This document shows, piece by piece, positions 1 through 9,667 of a stretch of DNA of 26,766 nucleotides. How positions within the stretch are numbered: the stretch's first letter is position 1; the number at the start of each line of letters is the position of its first letter. The translations under genes were made by a program, and so were the position numbers. The DNA comes from Rhizophagus sp. LPA8_4_AMF (taxonomy: Eukaryota > Glomeromycota > Glomeromycetes > Glomerales > Glomeraceae): contig JADRCO010000767.1 of NCBI GenBank assembly GCA_021464525.1, positions 1 to 26,766 of the forward strand, given 5' to 3'. A model generated the notes under the pieces. It had not been told where the DNA came from. It saw only the letters and a program-made list of their open reading frames with translations, and did no database searches.

Positions 1-89
1 TTTTACAATACCTTCAATTGTATTATTTATATTATGCAGGTCTATGCGGGTCAATGTGGGTCATTTTGGGTTGCATATTCAGAACTCTA
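1..89. mobile_element. Partial copy of a small hAT-like non-autonomous element
   Basis: Bases 1-89 match bases 461-548 almost base for base, sharing the motifs TATTATGCAGGTC, GCGGGTCAATGTGGGTCA and TTGCATATTCA, and both end in AACTCTA. The second copy is a complete element with a target duplication (376-548), so this is the right-hand part of a second copy whose left part lies outside the window. It codes for nothing. The family assignment follows from the 8-9 bp duplication of the other copy. Confidence 0.7.
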
Positions 90-234
90 CGCGTGATAAA
101 CATATGATTATTTTTTTTTTTAAAAAAAAAACTGCTTTTTATTTTAAAAAACTCGTGTTAAAAAATTAAGTGATAAATTTAAGACATATACATAAAAAAT
201 AAGGTGTATAATAATAACATTTATCTATTTAAAT
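90..234. other. AT-rich spacer
   Basis: This short AT-rich stretch with poly-T and poly-A runs lies between the partial element and the likely stop codon of the transposase remnant. No gene or repeat was recognised in it. Confidence 0.5.
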
Positions 235-1748
235 TTATTTAAATTTTGAAATAATTGGATTTATGAAGGTTTCTAATATAGAGATAAAAGCTTCTGTTCT
301 CTTAACATCACCCATCTTTTCAACCCTCCAGTAATTATCACGGACTCTTTCAGTTAATTTAGCCACGGTAAGCCTAGTGTTCCTAACGGGTTAGGTCAGG
401 TTGGGTCAGATCAAAATTTTGGGTTAATTTTAAAGTACTATTTATACAGCAATTCAAATTTTTACAATACCTTCAATTGTATTATTTATATTATGCAGGT
501 CCATGCGGGTCAATGTGGGTCATTTTGGGTTGCATATTCATAACTCTAGGTAAGCCTTCGATCTTCAGCTTCTTTTTGTTATTCTGTCTGCACAATTTCT
601 ATTACTAATTCTTGACTTTCATATACCTCAAAGCCGCTCTTCTCAAACATTTCCTGAAATATTCTCCATATGTCAGTGGTCAATAAATTTGTGTTTCTAT
701 ATATATATTCATGGAAGATATGTTTGCACAGAAGCAGGTATTTATTGTAGAATAAACAGTAACAATCAAGCGAAGTTAAACCCAGCGCACTTATACCCTT
801 TTCAATCCTATTTATTACAGTACAAGCCTCTTTAACGATTAAAAGTTGAAATGGGAAGGGAAACTTGTGAATTTCTTCGATAATATCGTCTTCTATACCA
901 TGAGCGGAAATTTTCTTAGTGCGAAAGTCAAAGGCAGCTTTTTCAGAATTAGAGCGCTTTTTGTAATCAATATTAACGATATTTTGGATGGCACCTAAAT
1001 AAATAATTAATGAGCAAACGAATAGATGGGCAGATGACAAATGAATAGCCAGAAAATGAGTGGATGGATAAAACGAACGAATTGAAAGATAAATGAACAA
1101 GAAATTAAAAGTGGAAATTAAAAAAGTGGTATTTAGTATTAGAATAAGTTTGTTTTCTGAAAAAAATAATGATAACTGTGGAAAAACGAGGGATGTACTG
1201 TACCAATTAAACCATATTTTAAAGCTGTCAACCTTTTTAATTTACTGTGATAGGATTCCAACAGATTCGTAGAGGTAATTTGCAAAAGCAGAGGGAAATG
1301 TTGACGGGCCCACAGTGCTCACTGTTGCATATTTTTTACGTAGTTCCTCTTAATGTAATTTTGAATAGCAGGAACAGGACAGTTGTTAATTGCGTCTTGA
1401 ATGAGTTTTTCACAACCAATCCTTGTTCTTTTGTGCATCGCAATGACCATTTCATCTTGAGTTTTTTTATTGTAAATTCTTGACATCCATGTTCTCATAA
1501 TATGGATGACGTAAAGAATTATTTCACACTCTTGCTCACCAGCGTTTATACCAGGAAAAGTTTTTTAATGCTTTTAGCCTCAATGCTGCTTTGATCTGAA
1601 AGAATGTAATGAGGAAACCAGTGACAATAGTTATCCTGAATTATTTTTAATGCTTTTGAAATGGTATCGCAGTCCTCACTACTCACAAAGAAGTGAGCAC
1701 CCACATCTCAGCATCCATATGTATCACAGATATATAAGGTGAATAGTA
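235..1748 (-). pseudogene. Degraded MULE-type transposase with SWIM zinc finger
   Basis: Read on the minus strand from about 1745, fragments in changing frames resemble a Mutator-like (MULE) transposase. One segment (about 1690-1555) reads AHFFVSSEDCDTISKALKII and then ILSDQSSIEAKSIKKLFPG, which is like the catalytic core region. Next come ALWARQHFPLLLQITSTN (about 1315-1262) and a C-terminal part (1100-579) with a SWIM-type finger, C-x-C-x9-C-x-H (LDCYC...CKH). A one-base shift lies near 1557, a TGA near 1320, and a stop (579-581) just before the element at 376-548. Beyond that element the same protein seems to resume (ERVRDNYWRVEKMGD) and ends at a TAA at 235-237. The upstream part is missing at the element that begins near 1749. 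The gene is dead, and the family call rests on remembered MULE motifs. Confidence 0.7.
376..548. mobile_element. hAT-like MITE with 9-bp target duplication
   Basis: A 173-bp insert is flanked on both sides by GGTAAGCCT (367-375 and 549-557). The ends are imperfect inverted repeats: TAGTGTTCC on the left and TAGAGTTAT read inward from the right. Coding similarity to the transposase resumes on both sides of it, so it inserted into that gene. An 8-bp hAT duplication with one base matching by chance would explain the 9 bp. It contains GGTCAGGT-like motifs and no open frame. Confidence 0.8.
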
Positions 1749-2407
1749 AGGTTGGATCGGTTCTAGCAAAGACTGGTCCTGCGTTGGTCTTGGGACCAGT
1801 CTTCACAGTCTTCGGTCCAAGATCCGAGGACCAGCAGTCTGGACTGGGACCGGTAATTACCGAAAACTGAATCTTATTATTGGTTCAGTTTTTAACATTT
1901 TCGCAACATTTTTATTAAAATAGCGTGCGAAAACTTTTTTTGTGAAATTATTAATAAAAAATGTTTTGCAACATTTTCTATTAAAATAACTAAAAAATGT
2001 TGCGAAACGTTTTTTATTAAATTACTTAATAAAAAACGTTTTTGCAATGTTTTTTGTTAAAATAATTAAAAAACGTTGTGAAATGTTTTCTTTTATTAAA
2101 TTACTTAGTGAAAAACATTTTTGCAATGTTTTTTGTTAAAATAATTAAAAATGTTTGCGAAAACATTTTTTTATGAAATTATTAATAAAAAATGTTGCGA
2201 AATGTTTTTTATTTGTTAAATTATATGTTAAAAAATGTTTCACAACGTCTTTAACTGTTTGAATAAAAATGTTGCGTAATTTAGAGGTCTTAAAATTATG
2301 GACAAATTTCTTAAATTTAAATCAGTCCGGTCCCAGTCCAGTCCAGTCCACGTTGAAAGACCAGTCTCTTTAGGACCAGACTGGACTGGACTAGACTAAT
2401 CCAACCT
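1749..2407. mobile_element. Non-autonomous element with an internal tandem array
   Basis: The ends are inverted repeats: AGGTTGGATCGGTTCTAG on the left and AGGTTGGATTAGTCTAG read inward from the right. Subterminal regions are rich in GGACCAG/CTGGTCC and GGACTGGACTG motifs in both orientations. The centre (about 1890-2290) is a tandem array of AAAAAATGTTTGCAAC-like units in alternating orientation with period about 55-60 bp, probably able to fold into long hairpins. I found no convincing target duplication. There is no coding capacity. It abuts the point where the transposase remnant stops. Confidence 0.65.
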
Positions 2408-2824
2408 AGCTATGTAGTAAACTAATTAGCTGTTTTTTTCATTTGATTCAAGTGATATTGAATTCACTATTATTACTAGTATTTTTAGTTCTATAATGTA
2501 AAATTTGCAATTATTAAACTTATTTTCTTCAAAAGCTAACCATAAAATATTGGTAAATTAAATTATATTGATTTTTATAAAATACTGTATGATGATCAAT
2601 TATAGTAATTTTATTTGAAAAATTACTAAGTAGTCTATGTGGTATAAAATTTAAAAACTTTATAATGCAAAACTTTGAATTAGTTATATCAAAAAGAAAA
2701 AAAAAATACCAATAGTAAAAATATTTCAGGCAATTTGAGTAAAAATAACTTTGCTAATCATATATAAAAAAACAATCTAATATTAAATCATACAGTGCAT
2801 GTTAAAATCCTATTAAAAAAATCA
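2408..2824. other. AT-rich intergenic region downstream of the kinase gene
   Basis: No gene was seen. It contains the 3' flank of the minus-strand kinase-Sel1 gene. I could not find a canonical AATAAA within the first 60 bases after its stop. Confidence 0.4.
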
Positions 2825-5800
2825 CTATAACTTATTTTCATATTCTTCATATAATTTAAATGCTTTAATTTTATCCTTCTCAGTCCCTATTCCATATTGA
2901 TAACAATATCCAAGATCATATAATGAATAAATATGATCTTTTTTGACTAATTCTTTATACAATGCAAATGCTTTAATTTCATCTTTTTTTGTTCCTATTC
3001 CATATTGATAACATTCTCCAAGATTATTCATTGAAGTAATATGACCATTTTCAGCTGCCTTTTTATATAATTCAAATGCCTTAATTTCATCTTTTTCAGT
3101 TCCTATTCCATGTTGGTAGCAATATCCAAGATCATTCATTGAATCAACATGTCCTTTCTCAGCTATTTCCTTATATAACTCAAATGCTTTAATTTCATTC
3201 TTCTTAGTTCCAATTCCATAAAAATAACATTCACCAAGTTGATATATTGACTGAATAATACCCTTTTTAGATGCTTTTTTATATAATTCAAATGCTTTAA
3301 TTTCATTTTTTTCTGTTCCTATTCCAAATTGACAACAATTTCCAAGATTATTTATTGCTATACTAACACCATTTTCAGCTGCTTCTTTGTATAATTCAAA
3401 TGCTTTAGTTTCATCTTTTTCAGTTCCTATTCCATTTTGATAACATTGTCCAAGATTTTTCAATGAATACATATCACCTTTTTTAGCTGCTTCTTTATAT
3501 AATTCAAATGCTTTAACTATATCCTTTTCAGTTCCTATTCCATTTTGATAACAATATCCAAGATTTCGCAGTGAAATATTATGACCTTTTTCAGCTGTTT
3601 CCTTATATAATTCATATGCTTTGATTATGTTTTTTTCAGTTCCTATCCCATTTTTATAGCAATATCCAAGATCATTTATTGCTTCAATATGACCTTTTTC
3701 AGCTGCCTCCTTGTACAATTCAAATGCTTTAGTTTCATTTTTATCAGTACCTATTCCATTTTCATAACAATATCCAAGATTATTTATTGCTTCAATATGA
3801 CCTTTTTCAGCTGCTTCCTTGTATAATTCATATGCCTTGATTATGTCTTTTTCAGTTCCTATTCCATTTTCATAACAATATCCAAGATCATTTGTTGCTT
3901 TAATATGACCTTTTTCAGCTGCTTTTTTGTATAATTCAAATGCTTTAGTTTCATTTTTTTCAGTTCCTATTTCATTTTGATGACAATATCCGAGTTTATA
4001 TATTGCTTCAATATCACCTTTTTCAGCTGCTTCCTTACATAATTCATATGCTTTAGTTTCATCTTTTTCAGTTCCTATTCCAGTTTGATAACAATATCCA
4101 AGGTTATTTATTGCTTCAATATGACCTTTTTCAGCTGCTTCTTTGTATAATTTAAATGCTTTAATTTCATCTTTTTCAGTTCCTACTCCATTTTCATAAC
4201 AATATCCAAGGTTATTTATTGCTTCGATATGACCTTTTTCAGCTGATTCTTTATAACATTCAAATGCTTTAATTTCATCTTTTTTGGTCCCTATTCCATT
4301 TTGATAACAGTATCCAATATTATTTATTGCTCCAATAACACCTTTATCAGCTGCTTCTTTGTATAATTTAAATGCTTTGGTTTCATCCTTTTCAGTTCCT
4401 ATTCCATAAAAATAACAATTTCCAAGATTTCCCAATGCAAAAATATTGCCTTTTTCAGTTGCTTCTTTATATAATTCAAATGCTTTAATTTCATTTTTTT
4501 CAGTTCCTATTTCATTTTGATAACAATACCCAATATTATTTATTGCTCCAATAACCCCCTTTTCAGCCGCTTTTTTGTATAATTTAAATGCTTTAGTTTC
4601 ATCTTTTTCAGTTCCTATTCCATTTTGATAACAATTTCCAAGATTATTTACTGCTAAAATATCACCCTTTTCAGCTGCGTCTTTGTATAATACAAATGCT
4701 TTAATTTTATCTTTTTCAGTTCCTATTTCATTTTGATAATAAATTCCAAGATTTTGTATTGCAAAAATATCCTCTTTTCCAGCTGCTTCTTTGTATAATT
4801 CAAATGATTTAATTTCATTTGTATTCAAATTGATTGATTTAAGTCCAGAGAATACTTTTTGCATATCTGGTCTATCATCTGGATTATTTTGCCAACATTC
4901 TAAAATATATTGAGATTAAAGTTAAATTAGTTTTATACTAATAAATTAAATACAAGATACTGAGACTAATAGTTATATATACTTGTATAAATATTAATGT
5001 AATCGATTGGTGTATTAAGAATTGGTGTTTCTCTTTTTCCGTTTATAATTTCCATTATTAATTTTGGTTTTTGATAGAATTTATCATAAGCTTTAAATGG
5101 TTTTGCTCCAGATGATATCTCCCATAGAAGTACTCCAACACTATACACATCTGACTTTTTATTTGGTTTATAGTGGTAACCATTAGTATCATTTTTTGTT
5201 TGCTCTTGAAAATGTTGCGGATCAATATAAGGTACTATTCCAAGAATATCTTTTTGAGTTGATACTTCAGCCAATCTACGTGAAAGTCCAAAGTCTGCTA
5301 ATTTTATTGTATTCTGATGAATAAGTATATTATCTGAATGCTATTAATAAAAGAAAATCAAATTAATATATATTTAAATAAAAATTAAAGCTAACAGTAT
5401 ACATACTAGATCACAATGAATAATATCATATTGATGTATACATGATACTGCATCAGCAATTTGAGTAGCGAACTGCAACTTCAAATTCCAGTCTAATTTA
5501 TCAAAATTATCTTTTAAATAATTCCCCAATGTACCACTATCCGCACATTCAAGAATGAGCAAATAGTTTGGATCTGTATTATCTTCATTATCTAAATTAA
5601 AAAAAAATAAACAGGTAAATTAGTTTATCAATAAATTTGATATTCTATTAAATAAAAATAGTGTCATTAATACTTACTTCTTTCAGTAATCCCAAAGAAT
5701 TTAATAATATTTATATGAAAACTGACTCTATGTAATAATTTTATCTATATACAAAAAATATTTTTTTTATTTAGTAAAAGTATCAGAGTTGAGTATATGT

Positions 5801-6049
5801 AAACATGACGTCACGTACCTCATTAATAATTTCTTTCATAATAAGATTATTATTTTCAAAAGATTTTAATGCAACAATAGTATTTGAACTCTTCCAGGTA
5901 GCTTGATATACTCTACCAAATGCTCCATAACCTATAACTTTAATCTTTTTAAATTCATTATAATCGTAGTAATTAATATAGCCTTCAGTAATTCCATCCT
6001 TAAACCATTGAATCTGTTTGTCTATATTATTATTGGAACTGCTTGCCAT
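2825..6049 (-). CDS. Five-exon protein kinase with C-terminal Sel1-like repeats
   Basis: Exons on the minus strand are 5819-6049, 5678-5744, 5407-5591, 4983-5340 and 2825-4899. All introns are GT-AG, and the exons sum to 2916 nt, exactly 972 codons with the stop. The start chosen is MASSSNNN; an in-frame ATG 13 codons upstream (6088) is possible. The kinase domain shows the glycine loop GYGAFGRVY (residues 40-48), the ATP lysine in VALK (K62), HCDL at 158-161 with catalytic D160 and N165, DFG at 177-179, SDVYSVGVLLWE and CWQNNPDDRP. It looks active and belongs to the TKL/tyrosine-kinase-like group common in Glomeromycotina. From about residue 308 to the end there are about 18 Sel1-like repeats, usually protein-binding solenoids. 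The likely role is a signalling kinase with a scaffold tail; the substrate is unknown. Confidence 0.93.
2828..4800 (-). repeat. About 18 tandem Sel1-like repeats of 36 residues (108 bp)
   Basis: All repeats lie in the last exon. The consensus unit contains LGYCYQNGIGTEKDE followed by IKAFELYKEAAEKGHIEA. Alignment of conserved G, Y, A and G positions gives about 18 units with almost no length change. Several units are near-identical in DNA (for example around 3700-4200), which points to recent tandem duplication or gene conversion. The last unit is shortened and ends in YENKL. Confidence 0.92.
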
Positions 6050-6183
6050 ATTTCTAAAAGAATATTTAATACAATGATAAAATTCCAAACGAACATACTT
6101 TTATTATTTATTTATGTATTACCTGTTACTACATAGGGGTGTTTCACATGATGACACAAATCATGTGATCGTTCTGAGTTGAG

Positions 6184-6194
6184 CTATTTATATA
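6184..6194 (-). promoter_or_regulatory. Candidate TATA box of the kinase gene
   Basis: The minus strand reads TATATAAATAG about 135 bp upstream of the chosen ATG. Position and sequence fit a TATA element. No transcription start is known. Confidence 0.45.
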
Positions 6195-7127
6195 GTTCGG
6201 CTCTTATATTTCTCTATCTATTAATAAATTATAAATTCTCATTAGTTGGTATAGTTGTAATATGAGTAAATAGCTACAAATTTCTTGATTGCCAAGAATA
6301 TAGAATTCCATGAGATTTCTGCGACTAAATCAGGTCCGCATGATCGGCAATAAGGAATGCAGATCTTATTTGCTACGGTTGCTTATAACCGGGCGATCGG
6401 GAGTAAAACTTTTAAAATATCTGGCCCTGTAACATAGTCGATCCGTTTTTATATTCCATGTTTTTTCTGTAAAAGGCTCATATTTCTGGAATTAATGATC
6501 TTGTATCACGGAATTTATCGAATTATTTCATTTTCCGTGAATGGATCCGCGAAAGGCTCATTTTTATGGAGTTTTTACAGAAATAACGGATAAAATTATC
6601 TATAGGGTGGTATATTTCCATCTATAATACCCGGATACTTTATAGTCTTCAATATTATTTGGGTTATCATCAGGAAATTTTTCCACAAACCGAACCCTGT
6701 GACAAAACACGTGGTATTTTCGGCATAGATCCACAAAATTTGAACTAATCCATGTGTCCGTGTGGAATTACGTGGACCGGTCTACCTAAAAATTTCAATG
6801 ATAATAGGTGAAGATAGTAGATTATAGAATGTATGAAATTTTTTCTTTTTTATTTTTTTTAAAATGTGGCAATAGGAATACAATAATTATTATACATCAA
6901 TGCAAGACAGAAATAAACAGATATTATATAATTATCTTTTTAAAATTTCAGAGAATATTATCCATGGGTAGTTGGGTACTATGGTCCGTGATAAACGTCA
7001 GTACGGTTGGTACACTGTGATCATAATCATATGAACTAAAAAATATTTACAACATTACACTTTAGAAATTAGAATATATTAATTTCTCAACATTAAAAAA
7101 TTCTTGAATTTAAAAACAAAAAATATT
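6195..7127. other. Intergenic region with less AT-rich, element-like patches
   Basis: No gene was recognised. Patches such as 6300-6420 (CCGGGCGATCGGGAG), 6530-6790 (ACACGTGG, CGTGTGGAATTACGTGGACC) and 6960-7015 are less AT-rich than their surroundings and look like fragments of short elements. I could not define ends or target duplications. Confidence 0.35.
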
Positions 7128-7390
7128 TTTTTTTATTATAAATCGTCGCACTTTGACGCTTTTAATAAGAAAAAATTTAATTAGTTAAAAAACGTCAAGT
7201 ATAACGTTTTTTAACTAAAAATCAAAAAAAAAATCAATTAATTAAAAATTGACGCTTTTGATAGAAAAAAATTTAATTAGTTAAGTGTGACGTTTTTAAC
7301 TAAAACAAAAAAAAAATTTTTTTTTAATTAAAAACCGCCAAGTTCGACGTTTTTAATTAGAAAAAAATTATAAAAACGTCAAGTTTATTT
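7128..7390. repeat. Tandem array of AACGTCAAGT / GACGTTTTTAA motifs
   Basis: Copies of GACGCTTTTAAT, AACGTCAAGT and GACGTTTTTAA alternate in both orientations with runs of A and T between them, at about 50-60 bp spacing. The related motif AAGCTTGACGTTTTTAAT occurs at 24780-24860 and 25460-25600, and a CGTCGCAC/GTGCGAC end-like motif occurs in both places. It is probably the inside of a non-autonomous element. Confidence 0.55.
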
Positions 7391-7446
7391 TTTATGATTT
7401 TGCCGCAATGCTACAGTTTATTGCAGTCATCCTTATCAGTATAATT

Positions 7447-7760
7447 GGAATCCGGAGCCCTAGTTGCGAATCTTTTTTTTACCAAATTGTTTAACTTTTT
7501 TTTTTACTTAAAATGTGAAGAAAAATCGGTTCATACCAAATTATCAAAAAAATATAGCAAAACATTTTTTTTTATACTAGAATGGTTCGCAACTTTTTTT
7601 AACTATTTTAATAAAAAGTGTTTCAAAACATTCTTTTATTGAATTTATTAAATCACTAATTCTTCAAACCTGATACCAAAACCGCAATTACTGAAACTGA
7701 TCATAAATTTACTGAAAGAAAACCGAAACCGTTCTGATACGAAACCGATCGGAGCCCTAA
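7447..7760. mobile_element. 314-bp insert with 8-bp target duplication
   Basis: GTATAATT occurs directly on both sides (7439-7446 and 7761-7768). The inner ends carry CGGAGCCCTA in direct orientation near each edge, so terminal inverted repeats are weak, but CCGATCGGAGCCCTAA at the right edge looks like an hAT end. The inside holds poly-T and TTTTCGCAAC-like sequence. No coding capacity. Confidence 0.55.
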
Positions 7761-7971
7761 GTATAATTATTTAAATGACTTATATAAAATAACTTTTTCA
7801 TTACATCAAAAAAATTTAATAACCCTTTATTAAAAAATGAAAAAATAAGTTATATTTTAAAAATTTTCAAATTCCTAGAACTACTATATATTTTCTTTTA
7901 TTAAAATACAAGTGATATTATTCAAAATTCTAGAATAATATATTTATGCATTTTAATAAATTCTTATGCCA

Positions 7972-7977
7972 TTTATT
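7972..7977 (-). terminator. Candidate poly(A) signal AATAAA
   Basis: On the minus strand AATAAA lies about 40 bases downstream of the coiled-coil stop codon (8019-8021), which suits a fungal 3' end. This is by motif and position only. Confidence 0.4.
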
Positions 7978-8018
7978 TCAGTAGCAGGCTATTGTAAACT
8001 GTACTGTAATTCTTAATT

Positions 8019-9667
8019 CTAATCTGTTGCTAAATTTTTTAATTCTTCTTCTTCTTGTTTTAATTCTAATTTCAAATCATTTAAATTTTTTCTTAATGAA
8101 TTTATATCTTCTACCATCATATTAGAATTTAATTGAGTTTTAAATTCTTCCTGCGAATTATTAGTAAATTTAAAAATATCATATTTATCAAGATTAAAAG
8201 AATTTAACTTGAAAATATTTTCAATTACAAGACTAACTTCCAACCCTTTATTTTCCTGAACAATAACTTTTAAAAGATTATAATCTTTGTTTAGCTGTAA
8301 CAATCCATCATTATATTTTATAAGAGTAATTTGAAATTCTTTAGTATATCTAAGGATTGTATTCTCCACATTAACTGTATTTTTAACAAAATCAATAGTA
8401 TTATTCTCTAAATTAATAGAACTTTTTAGATTGCTACAACAATTTTGCAGTTTTTTAATGGCTTCTTCTTGCAGAGCTAAAAAATCTTTCTTAACCTTCA
8501 AAAAATAATTAACTTGATTGAGAACCTGCTTTTTTTTATCGGCATTATAAGAAGCTGTAGTTCTCACAAATTCTTGTTGGAGTTCATTTATCTCTTTTTG
8601 TTTGGCTTCTTTTTCACCTTTAGTATTTCTTTCATGAGTTGATTTGTTTATTAATGCCTTTTCAATTTCACTTGATTCATTTTCTTCATCTTTTAACTGT
8701 TTAATACACTCTTGATCCAAAGTAACAAGTTTCTTTTCTAATTCATTTATTTTATTTTCTTTTATTTGTAAAGCTTGAGTTAATTGCATTTCAATTTGTC
8801 TTTCATTATCAAATTCTTGTTCCAATTGATCAAATTCTTTTTCCAACTTGATGAAATCTTCTTCCATATTTTGCAATCTGATACTTTTTTGTTCTATTTG
8901 TTCATAATTAACTTGAAACTGATTTATTTTATTTTCTAATTGCTCTTTTTGTTTAATTAAGCTTTCTTTGTAAGATTTTAATTCTCGAATTTTAACTTTT
9001 GTTAGAGTTAATCTTTCTTGCAAATCAATTTTTTCTTGCTCTAACTGGCTAATTTGAATTTGAACTTGCTGGTTAGTAAGTTTAATTAAATTGCCAATAG
9101 TGCTTTGCTTTTCACTCAGATGAGTGATTTGAGTTTGTAAGATACTTTCTTTTTCTGCAAATTCTTTAATTTGTACAGCTAAGTCAAGCCTTAATTTTTG
9201 ATTATCTTGCTCAATTTGAAAATTTCTTTGTTGTAAATTAATTAATTCCACTTGAATATTTTGTAACTTATTTTGAGAATTTTGATATTCTTCTTCTATT
9301 TGCTTATAATTAATTTGAGATTGGTTTATTTTATTGTTAAATTGATCTTGCTGAGATTTTAATTCTTGAAGATTAGTTTTTGATTGAACTAATTGATCTT
9401 GCAGGTTATTATTTTCTTGATTTAACTGACTGATTTGTTTCAACTGTTCATCAACCAAGGTTTGCTTTTCATTTTGCAGGTGAGTAATTTGAGCCTGAAA
9501 ATTATTTTCTTTTTCTGCAAATTCCTTAGCTTGTACAGTTAAGTCTAGCTCAATTTGAGAATTCTTTTGTTGTAAACTAACTATTTCACCTTCTAATTCA
9601 AGAATTTTGTTTTCCCGTTTAACTCGAGATCGAATTAATTGCCTTCTAGTATTGGTTGATTTTTGGC
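8019..9667 (-). other. Terminal exon: basic region plus long coiled coil
   Basis: The exon follows an ATATTAG acceptor (AG at 9668-9669) and is open for 548 codons. It starts with a basic stretch (STNTRRQLIRSRVKREN) running straight into ILELEGEIVSLQQKN, an arrangement like a bZIP domain. However, the Asn to Arg spacing is off by one from the usual N-x7-R, so I do not call it a bZIP. The rest is rich in Gln, Glu, Lys, Asn and Leu with heptad-like spacing. It contains internal near-repeats such as VQAKEFAEKENN and VQIKEFAEKESI, both followed by ITHL. Near the C-terminus (LRKNLNDLKLELKQEEEEL) the coil continues to the stop. The partner and function are unknown; a DNA-binding or scaffold role is possible. 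Confidence 0.88.

Noticed and set aside
1247-1483. Plus-strand open frame of 78 codons
   Set aside because: It is antisense to the MULE remnant, whose minus-strand reading has recognisable motifs.
5903-6136. Plus-strand open frame of 77 codons
   Set aside because: It lies antisense to the first kinase exon, which has a glycine loop and VALK.
6808-7020. Plus-strand open frame of 70 codons
   Set aside because: It is low-complexity, lies in element-like intergenic DNA, and has no motif or splice support.
7445-7642. Plus-strand open frame of 65 codons
   Set aside because: It lies inside the 314-bp inserted element and is Phe/Lys-rich from poly-T and poly-A runs.
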